Below are positions 13,301-15,370 of a stretch of 15,370 nucleotides of DNA, piece by piece (the first letter of the stretch is position 1; each line of letters begins with the position of its first letter). The notes under the pieces are model-generated. The model did no database searches. It saw only the letters and a list, made by a program, of their open reading frames with translations, and was not told the DNA's origin. Made by a program: the position numbers and the translations under genes. The stretch spans positions 1-15,370 of the forward strand of contig JBAZUB010000006.1 in NCBI GenBank assembly GCA_041661625.1, given 5' to 3'. Origin of the DNA: Patescibacteria group bacterium (GTDB taxonomy: Bacteria > Patescibacteriota > Patescibacteriia > JAHIZJ01).

Positions 13301-15370
13301 GTATTTCCCATCCCAGGTAAAATAGTTTTCGCCTTTGGAGAGAGAATCGGCGGTGGCAATGGTGGTTACCAGGTTATCGTTCTTGTCGTAGAGGTCACAG
13401 CGGACGGAGCGGAGATTGGGCGAGACTTCGTCGGAGGCGGTATAGCGAATCGTTGCCGGGGCTCTGGGAGAATATGATGGGAGAGGCTCAATCGCAACAC
13501 TGGGAGCCCTTGTGTCAACGTAAAACGACCAGGCGGCTTGCGCCACACCAACGTTACTCTCGGCCACTACCATCACCTGATGTTCCCCATCACTTAACGG
13601 CTGGGACGGTTTAAGGCTCACTTTTGTCTTAGGATGATAAGTTTCCATCGTCCTCTCTACTTCAAATGGCACATCTGCCCCATCCAATAAAGTCTTTTTG
13701 ATATTAATAGATTCCGCCTCAAAACTCCCGCTATATTCCGACTTGTTAAACTCAACCGAGATCTCGGGGTTAACAGTAGAAACGTAAAATTCAGGAAGAG
13801 GCTTAAATTGACTTGGTTGCATTGGAATGGTGTTAAGGACAATCTTGAGTTGCTGATTTGTTTTTAATCCCGTCCAAGTTTCAGCTTTGAAAGCAATAAT
13901 ATTTTGTCCTTCTGCCAGCTTTAAGTCTTTGACCGTAAAGTTTCCCCACTCATCGACATTGGCAATCGGCTTCCAAGCGGCAAAATTCTCGGAGTATTCG
14001 AAGTATTTCATCTTCTTTGGTAAAAATGTTTTTGCCACCCCTTTGATCGCCGATGGCGCTTTTTTCACCGTTACCGCCGAAACCCAGCGGGCTTGCCCAT
14101 CAATTGCGATCGGAAAATAAAAACCCCTCTTTGGATCGCCATCAGTAAATGCCTCAATCGTTACCGACTGATATACTCCAGTTGGTTTTCCTTCGAGGTC
14201 CAAGTCGGTAAAAAAATCGAAAGCCTGTTCCGGAGCAGTATAGCCAGCGGTTGAGCTACTAACAACACTGGCCGACAAACCCGACTTAATTGTTGACGTC
14301 TTAAATCCACCGCCAACGGCAACATAATCGTCGAGGGCATTATCAATTAAATGTTGTTGATATGCTTCTTTAACTACTAAACCATGGGCTGACAGTAAAT
14401 CATCTTTTCTATCAAGAAACATATAAACCGACCCGCCTGCAAATACTAAAGCACATCCCCAATTAATCATCGGATGAATTGTTGGTGGAGCATATATGCA
14501 GGCCAAAGAGCTTGCCAAGCCCATCGCTATAAATGAATCTTCAACAATTCCATTCAAATCATCGCCAAAACTACAGTTCTGCGGGGATCTAAAATCCACA
14601 TTTGCTGCGCTCAATATCGATAACCCTTCCCCTTGCTGACTACTTCTTGGGGCATAAATATCCCCATTTTCATTGACTACTGCGCCGAGAAGCTCACTTA
14701 AATATAACGCCATTATTTTTGAACCAGCAGGCAAGCCATTGAAATATTTATCTGAAAACATTGTTTGCACTGTTGAAAAACCAAAGGCCGTTCGGTTTAT
14801 TGGTAAATCGCCGGACGGAGTCGGGACACCATCCGCACTAATAAACCGTACCTTAATATGCTCGCCCCCTTTTACAAATGGCCTTGAATTCAAATTATTC
14901 ATGAATTCTCCATTAATAGTTACATCCTGAACCCCTGGTTGATCAGGCCACCAGCCTAAGTATTTTCTTGTCCCCAAATTATCTACTATAGTACGGCCAA
15001 CAGTAGTCAACAACGCTGAATACACACAATAAAACCCGATGTCTTTTCGATTGTTTTGGAATGCCAAGTATCCAGCTCCCATCAACTCAGCATAAGCAAC
15101 ATACACCTCTCCATTTTGATAAAACTCAATAAGTTTTTTAAGCGAAAGGGCCCCATTACTCCCTAAATGTTGAGAACAAAGCGTAATCAGCTCCTCCACA
15201 TCCCCTTGGTAATAATCCGATGATAGATAAGTACGACTCGCGAGACCCCCAAGACTATGAGACACCAAAATATATTTATGCGGGATTTCTGCTTCTGTTG
15301 GCGGCCTGCCTGTCGGATTATTAATATTTTTCTTTTTATCACTAAACCAAGCAATAAAATCCTCTCGCGC
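989..15370 (-). CDS. Giant modular surface protein: N-terminal alpha/beta-hydrolase, Ig/FlgD-like arrays, C-terminal type IX-sorting-like domain (5' end outside window)
   Basis: One uninterrupted frame of at least 4,793 codons. An in-frame TTG at 15268 could be mistaken for the start, but the frame stays open to the right edge and the upstream codons read sensibly into a hydrolase strand (HKYILVSHSLGG), so the true start and any signal peptide lie beyond 15370. Residues below are numbered from that TTG. Order: hydrolase (to about 316), first Ig-like array (about 317-1072), mixed region (1073-1440), unassigned aromatic-rich centre (1441-2343), second Ig/FlgD-like array (2344-4262), beta-propeller-like segment (4263-4541), fibronectin-III-like (4542-4651), C-terminal FlgD/sorting-like domain (4652-4759). 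Such proteins are usually secreted and surface-anchored as adhesins or fibres. The hydrolase suggests lipid, ester or polymer processing at the far end of the fibre, but the substrate is unknown. The cotranslated PorV-like barrel fits export and attachment. The gene also carries in-frame palindromic insertions and a C9 tract. Architecture is well supported; function is inference. Confidence 0.9.
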   Translation of the reverse strand, partial: AREDFIAWFSDKKKNINNPTGRPPTEAEIPHKYILVSHSLGGLASRTYLSSDYYQGDVEELITLCSQHLGSNGALSLKKLIEFYQNGEVYVAYAELMGAGYLAFQNNRKDIGFYCVYSALLTTVGRTIVDNLGTRKYLGWWPDQPGVQDVTINGEFMNNLNSRPFVKGGEHIKVRFISADGVPTPSGDLPINRTAFGFSTVQTMFSDKYFNGLPAGSKIMALYLSELLGAVVNENGDIYAPRSSQQGEGLSILSAANVDFRSPQNCSFGDDLNGIVEDSFIAMGLASSLACIYAPPTIHPMINWGCALVFAGGSVYMFLDRKDDLLSAHGLVVKEAYQQHLIDNALDDYVAVGGGFKTSTIKSGLSASVVSSSTAGYTAPEQAFDFFTDLDLEGKPTGVYQSVTIEAFTDGDPKRGFYFPIAIDGQARWVSAVTVKKAPSAIKGVAKTFLPKKMKYFEYSENFAAWKPIANVDEWGNFTVKDLKLAEGQNIIAFKAETWTGLKTNQQLKIVLNTIPMQPSQFKPLPEFYVSTVNPEISVEFNKSEYSGSFEAESINIKKTLLDGADVPFEVERTMETYHPKTKVSLKPSQPLSDGEHQVMVVAESNVGVAQAAWSFYVDTRAPSVAIEPLPSYSPRAPATIRYTASDEVSPNLRSVRCDLYDKNDNLVTTIATADSLSKGENYFTWDGKYGPLHDSGEGGPRASEASRVVGDGAYKVKVKVFDLAGNSAVAETPLIVDATPPKVGLVALTPNPMTSNINELKLNAEVSEKAMVIIKLNNLSNKKTTAYLTQASTPLPLGEGTGVRVGASYSWPYNNSFAPGPEDGIYRVEVIARDEAGNESAPRTLEAVRIDRTPPTIFGQIANPYVLTNIGANAYKTTLAYSLRENGLGDKGEGVGVKVKIFNTSTGLLADAYEEAPASLTEENKIVWHSASDLTKGAYKFQITATDDVGNTSTAYSSCVKDGIAPVISFPVEDGAEISGLVAIRGTAMDPDWSNDKPFKQYRVYLSRSDKSKMEAATILSQASELVPSAIEVPLINRGGGASNISFRPLQNDATLAYLNTNGLENGDYTILVVVDEENGDSLSVTRLIKVNNGSFGTSALTSPYIKLKPLASTVDFKADDSVKLPIGFINSVKPANVYVEIIRSQDEKPVYFKYFPNILGAPFIGKPDYKAGTDLGYFIWSDESGYHIRWSADGSSHKFSGNLIAMGGTVNITGGNSSVSSVGSMISWNKILSGGEGGFDFTADGGQLMITPKLDEDPSSPSIYADNVYLGITRQTQPYLPLVIDVTGQRLVNLTEMGKTFPSTAVQPPSGIDWDGRLDTGAYVDNGSYIVRVIAEGVDGQGLASDEAVINVTTPFELKVKEATNKEFSSLSVPDRVSVFYNVSKDALITAQVQKENGDFVASLAVGKEVLGTLPTNPLSLVWTGNYPASDSTQVVTGGTYKLILTAAAKDGSGSRTETISGIKVVSFARNEALVKLEPIGDETDYNDGLGLKKIRLADGESPFYFEAKGYGNYHPVKELTYTLTALGKQKLTAYPYVPFAGLMHRGFNEVDTKIKVKFKIHAWNHYLGAEDNWALGKFWNPMKWRRETHELIEEKWIAVDNLPGGAGVGTVFKVGDQVKNYTFNFDSYNWWPQNENDHYYNKDKFGCGIDAVDVQVEVYTKNSGFVLDKSVDWILVSQEKPTIKGIFSTAYSGSNGESHYGTLVSGGNRYDKTYGTYQVNLTIKLEAPIAYSRLTNRFVPWFGFVRANEAKQKDFSEYLTDINRGLGFPGKLFFDDPLAKPDVPYKPISEIETELAGLSWSERSKKLKLMSEQANLLGYKDSLASSAGYDSYLSDEYYEFVPITYPQQADGSRAGLDYSSGSTVVRAHSDLAYHGDGNPQSPFEFSWPWRESEYTTFTASQTAQQKRLDKELGGEPQNYTGPTITGTWWKLDETQVNQRRLSLNNSIVAVGQIHYNKNSRRGEWSSLQNPVTSRNVDQILVLPSYVYDKLFQVASNTPGIKLSLSSSAPGAVVQAEDQDINGFPWTTGDDGNLAATRGFIKSPALTFNPDAFRSRRSIKLSSAYQVVDDYQSVGAARFTFLKKHPWEPDNEDSPVDNPNLEIDRWEVVVKDKSGAVNKDVALENVTTGAGRLNDALSLKLKIDASEARYVEIKGFAPGPYEILYYDGKSWQSITQSFDETPTGGRLAWWNVSRLNGEYTVMLRSGSYISTQNVSIGTLIKKDDGGDAWSTYKRAQLKFPPHAFGGRDQLATVTPVTMKEIKIRNKPIILTSGPIVEIKPSPWKFTVSSLEGVDLRPTLRFVYTFDELKELGAWSGEGEPKNLLWNIHQVTEAGDLQIVSDNQQTIEENNGEKHYVFYAALDHFSTYTLLPGKFKLSAPIVLADRYITNKNSVTIYGTAEPGSILNLIVRPSPVEAGEGGPRASEASRVVDEGITADEKGNFRIENVPLLQEGANYIYLTAHPLGNSEILTCGDVMVTKDTVPPTVGIAPNLYAFSPNGDGKYDSVDYLLTMNEKGKIYLGVKSDSNDLINIDAPLLAGKELKVNWSKEGYELYRRDSATGLWILYSQLPNPSNLIDGEYSVATYAIDEAGNISENIIVKTIIDLTPPKVLGLNADPNPFTPNDDGVKDTASFWYKFSEPVAVKLGIYREDGGLFKNTEGETEKFTYPTTDRNRDVQSQVPSVGQWSWDGRGNRNELLGGAYTYYVYAEDRVGNAVSSEVKTVVVDREPTLIPYAFAEPDPFAPVNSNNNFTDIKYYLGRDNLKIKVLIIGREGKALKTLVNDEVQAKGEHSARWCGDFDSGYEGPTAAANKYRVADSSYQFKVVAEDINELGSNTAEASNTVLVDNVPPAITIKGLAVDYKNNLVSLIYSIPEISAVEVSVYDKNGALLAALVTGAQNDGDHQINYLISGEGERYIGITARDRAKNSADVKTEIFSTRPDTLRLTNCQAIPATFTPNGDGLIDITRISYSLAGGVPDCQVSLDILNSTGSTVKSLVVSEPQGSGAYSFYWDGKNDAGQLAPDGYYDYVVRAQDKLGAQVEGRGRLLMIAARPTVGLSANVPAISPNNSEANSKVVLNYTVNYSTFYITGEALVKLEVLNSSAGAVWSKIFNKTAGSYLYDYDGLTTSGLPLTAGQYYVRASAEDALGGTAVPQTIPLGVDYSSPAPSNFTIVPAYARSGASVRLCLAFDEQLAESPTIGLTLVDGTVKTLSVASAESGSYECGYVIGSDDLEGTVEVSVSARDLAMNPIVRTSSFVIDKTNPLVSDLSVSPNPASAPLVNGQVSVKFNVSEPLKEAPKVYVTQNGAPPQLQVTSGQWQIAGQCEAKFSALAGYDGPALITIEATDLAGNQSTIQSINNLTIDTVAPIFSSIRSEIGGNPEFTKFAREGSEVAISFDVAETLKFNPEVKVNEVVATFSRRLPAPTGETYEYKYTISNTDANGNATISISGLDFALNEGTAETSSSSESFVIDLINPTVAIALPNTPGEYISNPSNFSTNANPDGSDRPRSTTFYYSLPESSKVTVKVYKVPDGQTTTKADFNDNNLIKTLVADLWQSGSQTVLWEGKNQSGDWAVPGKYAFIVEGRDRAGNLTLKKWGGTVWIQNNVLSLRAPEQLELASGVTNNPDPPAISPNGNSLELTQKRARFYFMIDLSLVPAAVEAAERIEAMGVTVNTEPVGKYSVKVYSDSAMSNLIRTITPDAVAQSRTLSWEDWDGKADGGAYASNGNYWLAVELQDYAGNKQPLLVGQVTIDNTLPEIKNVLAAPYYFAPGGTNSSFKTTTCSYEVADNSGKVKVVIGAYSGSALVKTLTADAWQVNGNYFIDWDGAGATGYVGSANGSGFSDGEYTLKILAYDEAGNSCLQSANVKVDTLPPDGGVVIGSGNPQFTNSPTVELFASASDPTSGVTKMSFSNDGASWSSWEDYSALGKAWLLPAVDGTRTARVRLMDNAGNYSTAVFADQIVLDTAAPVIKSVVQPQPVTINSPATSLLGVMADFNGGVDTISGLNNWQIKIVNSGGSVVKTFGATVTPAQTGDLVINQEWEPTGDGYYYYYFTATDAAGNAFDSRKAGSGAYKPFGGNDAYYRIVVDKTAPTLNISSPTANQWVKGSINIVGSAADANSGPYKVDYAPMGSNTWTTIATDSCPVSGTIIAWNTLGVDGDYDIRLSATDQFSNYAETKITIKIDNTPPVINLSQTSLITFNPYVDGSARVDFTASDSAPSSGFAIGNVSSVVKYGGTVVKNLTVTSNGSGGYYVSWDGTNNSGDYENEGSYSIEIGAVDAVGNNAITVSRAVSLQDDVYIGQGDSPYITFNGVLYLSWLRGVDDSQQVIANAYVSDSDHGSDPFGPYGDMYYVDKEYFTLDFPQVVETHNAAFDEWAPSESHAIKRASDDVVMWSMTQTGNDETGSAAYYTATLPAGQYYAYVYINDEGSNNTYAFTKAYYYDRRYNQYIRTSDNYGTTWSIESGPEKVDGMQTSTSVTVNGILHEVYANNGIYYRRNNGTAIKISSFGASPCIFVDSSGNSYVAWHLQIGLNSQVYFQKVPINFARAKGTAQGAAVKITPQTKVISQTTTLESPALLAPAKDRQDVQNIRPAFEWEHHKGDTTEYRVEVAKNDSFTIDHQTFSKAAGTGTQDKADSNLYYFNYAIHEFDPGLERNTDYFWKVTALSPTNAATSESWGFRIQPELTLAGVTNYPNPFNPNREETKLRYRLSADADEVRIRIYDITGSLVTELDGTTNGEGMSVWQKYNDVSWDGRNGRGDMVVNGIYPFEITARMGDKTVSGRGKIAVLK
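1316..1645 (-). other. Fibronectin type III-like module
   Basis: Residues about 4542-4651. LESPALLAPAKDRQDVQNIRP, then FEWEHHKGDTTEYRVEVAKND, then DYFWKVTALSPTNAATSESWGFRI. This is the common bacterial pattern 'P-L--P-----------P-F-W--------Y-vqva-d--F', then 'yyWrV-A-n--G-s-wS--w-Frt', of FnIII-like modules placed just before C-terminal sorting domains. Confidence 0.65.
1646..2482 (-). other. Beta-propeller-like segment with Asp-box-like motif
   Basis: Residues about 4263-4541. DSPYITFNGVLYLSWLRG, GILHEVYANNGIYYRRNNG and FVDSSGNSYVAWH read as propeller blade strands of the sialidase/BNR type. TSDNYGTTW resembles the Asp-box 'S-x-D-x-G-x-T-W' with one extra residue. The segment is unusually rich in Tyr and Asn. 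Only about two to three blades are recognisable, so this may be a partial propeller or a look-alike. The DNA here is markedly more AT-rich than the flanking Ig array. Confidence 0.45.
5437..5445. repeat. Nine-base homopolymer (C9 on the coding strand)
   Basis: Nine G on the plus strand, read as C9 within codons for GAPPQ in the second Ig array (about residue 3276). It is the longest homopolymer I found in the window. Tracts of this length in surface-protein genes can slip and switch the frame; here a slip would remove the last 1,480 or so residues, including the sorting-like domain. Confidence 0.7.
8074..8134. repeat. REP-like palindromic element, copy A1, in frame inside the giant gene
   Basis: The same 31-base core as copy A2 lies at 8074-8104 in the same orientation and reading frame. 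It is followed by a C run and a hairpin: stem CCTTCTCCCG (8109-8118), loop CTTCAA, CGGGAGAAGG (8125-8134). The hairpin differs from A2 at three base pairs, each changed on both sides. The encoded peptide, VEAGEGGPRASEASRVV, sits between strands of the Ig-like module that follows GTAEPGS. Confidence 0.8.
8240..10948 (-). other. Central aromatic-rich region of about 900 residues, no family recognised
   Basis: Residues about 1441-2343 break the Ig-repeat pattern. The first half is rich in Trp, Tyr, Asn and Lys (HAWNHYLGAEDNWALGKFW, SYNWWPQNENDHYYNKDKF) and has a short charged helical stretch (PISEIETELAGLSWSERSKK, about 1765). The second half is beta-rich. It ends with GPIVEIKPS, a following FTVSSLEGVDL stretch and DHFSTYTLLPGKF, which recalls ZU5-like modules that finish with 'hFSty-l' before an Ig array. 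The region could be a carbohydrate- or ligand-binding head embedded in the fibre. No catalytic signature is visible. Confidence 0.45.
10949..12052 (-). other. Mixed region: beta-rich insert followed by FlgD-like modules
   Basis: Residues about 1073-1440. The first part contains a distinctive segment, GYFIWSDESGYHIRWSADGS with HKFSG, then a Gly/Ser-rich stretch. I recognise this as beta-rich but cannot name a family. It is followed by WDGRLDTGAYVDNGSYIVRV (about 1285) and LVWTGNYPASDSTQ...GGTYKLILTA (about 1390-1420), both matching the FlgD-Ig pattern 'W-DG-d--G---GxY-v-v'. The region therefore probably holds one unknown beta domain plus two FlgD-like modules. Confidence 0.5.
12673..12720. repeat. 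Possible decayed palindromic element C
   Basis: A G-rich coding-strand segment encodes RENGLGDKGEGVGVKV (about residues 851-866), similar to LGEGTGVRV of element B, and again lies in the loop between the first two strands of an Ig-like module (TLAYSLREN then VKVKIFN). The hairpin arm is no longer recognisable, so this may be a degenerate copy or chance similarity. Confidence 0.4.
12951..12990. repeat. REP-like palindromic element B, in frame inside the giant gene
   Basis: Perfect 10-bp hairpin CCCCTCTCCC (12968-12977), loop AGA, GGGAGAGGGG (12981-12990), followed on the coding strand by a G-rich tail. It encodes TPLPLGEGTGVRV (about residues 760-772) in a loop of the Ig-like module beginning near 707. 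The stem shares CCCTCTCC with copy A2, but the tail is different. I recall near-identical hairpins as dispersed repeats in many bacterial genomes, which needs a search. Confidence 0.7.
13240..13298. repeat. REP-like palindromic element, copy A2, in frame inside the giant gene
   Basis: A 31-base core at 13240-13270 is identical to 8074-8104 and is followed by a C run and a 10-bp hairpin: stem CCCTCTCCAC (13275-13284), loop TGTC, GTGGAGAGGG (13289-13298). Read on the coding strand it encodes GEGGPRASEASRVV (about residues 663-676), splitting a FlgD-like module between WDGKYG and GDGAYKVKV. About 19-20 residues are added in a loop. Confidence 0.8.
14321..15370 (-). other. Domain: alpha/beta-hydrolase (lipase/esterase-like), N-terminal part outside window
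   Basis: The strand-elbow-helix KYILVSHSLGGLASR matches the nucleophile elbow of lipases and PGAP1-like esterases. The nucleophile would be Ser5 (codon 15254-15256), and the first Gly of GxSxG is replaced by Ser. About 25 residues later LITLCSQHLGSN corresponds to the 'TlgtPhlGS' strand and loop. ENGDIYAPRSSQQGEG (about 200-214) resembles 'GDGvVPv-Sq', which carries the catalytic Asp (Asp203). SAHGLV (His295) is the best candidate for the catalytic His. Two hydrophobic helices separated by PP (about 246-285) lie between the Asp and the His. The fold assignment is good; the exact triad is tentative. Confidence 0.75.

Larger units (their letters stand above)
12053..14320 (-). other. Domain array: linker and first Ig-like beta-sandwich modules (about 5-6)
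   Basis: After a Ser/Gly-rich linker (about 317-345) the chain becomes beta-sandwich modules of roughly 90-140 residues. Boundaries are marked by 'V-D-x-T-x-P-x-V' linkers: DTRAPSV (about 586), DATPPKV (about 704), DRTPPTI (about 819) and DGIAPVI (about 930). Late strands read like 'DGxYxVxVxAxDxAGN', for example DGAYKVKVKVFDLAGN, a typical bacterial Ig-like or FlgD-Ig-like ending. Three consecutive modules (starting near 587, 707 and 820) carry the palindromic insertions annotated separately. These modules most likely act as a rigid stalk. Confidence 0.75.

Noticed and set aside
15266..15268. TTG as the start codon of the giant gene
   Set aside because: The same frame is open to 15370 and the 34 preceding codons read naturally into the hydrolase nucleophile elbow. 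A start here would remove the strand before the catalytic serine, and there is no signal peptide.
1..15370. CRISPR array, tRNA/rRNA genes, insertion sequence
   Set aside because: No regularly spaced direct repeats, no cloverleaf-like or rRNA-like sequence and no transposase-like frame were seen; almost every base is within the three minus-strand genes.

Overview
The window is almost entirely minus-strand coding sequence and looks like one tightly packed transcription unit, read right to left: a giant modular surface-protein gene (989-15370, start beyond the right edge), a small outer-membrane beta-barrel gene of the PorV/PorQ (UPF0164) type (81-992), and the first 26 codons of a biotin-protein ligase gene (1-79, running off the left edge). 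The first two genes overlap by four bases (ATGA). The second and third are separated by one base. No RNA gene, CRISPR array, transposase or convincing intergenic promoter or terminator is visible, and no gene-free stretch longer than a few bases exists.

The giant protein has at least 4,793 codons in the window, roughly half a megadalton. From N to C terminus I see: part of an alpha/beta-hydrolase (lipase/esterase-like) domain entered just before its nucleophile elbow (VSHSLGG); a first array of Ig-like beta modules; a mixed region; an aromatic-rich central region of about 900 residues that I cannot assign to a family; a second long array of about 16 Ig-like/FlgD-like modules joined by 'D-x-T-x-P' linkers; a beta-propeller-like segment with an Asp-box-like motif; a fibronectin-III-like module; and a C-terminal FlgD/type IX-sorting-like domain that begins NYPNPFNP and ends KIAVLK. 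PorV is the type IX secretion protein that shuttles cargo with such C-terminal domains. The layout therefore suggests a giant secreted, surface-attached hydrolase or fibre co-translated with its own PorV-like partner. This is inference: no SprA/PorU gene is in the window.

The most unusual DNA-level signal is a set of short palindromic (REP-like) elements embedded in frame inside the giant gene. Two share an identical 31-base core and encode GGPRASEASRVV (8074-8134 and 13240-13298). A third, related hairpin encodes PLPLGEGTGVRV (12951-12990), and a probable decayed fourth lies at 12673-12720. All fall in inter-strand loops of Ig-like modules, and three of the four are in consecutive modules. 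A run of nine C on the coding strand (5437-5445) and a 7-base tandem repeat in the porV-like signal-peptide codons (942-969) are possible phase-variation sites.

Organism: a diderm bacterium, because it encodes a signal-peptide-bearing outer-membrane barrel. The combination of YPNPFNP-type C-terminal domains, PorV/PorQ-like proteins and giant Ig-repeat proteins is what I associate with candidate phyla such as Margulisbacteria/WOR-1, Elusimicrobia or FCB-group relatives. I cannot settle which from this sequence alone.
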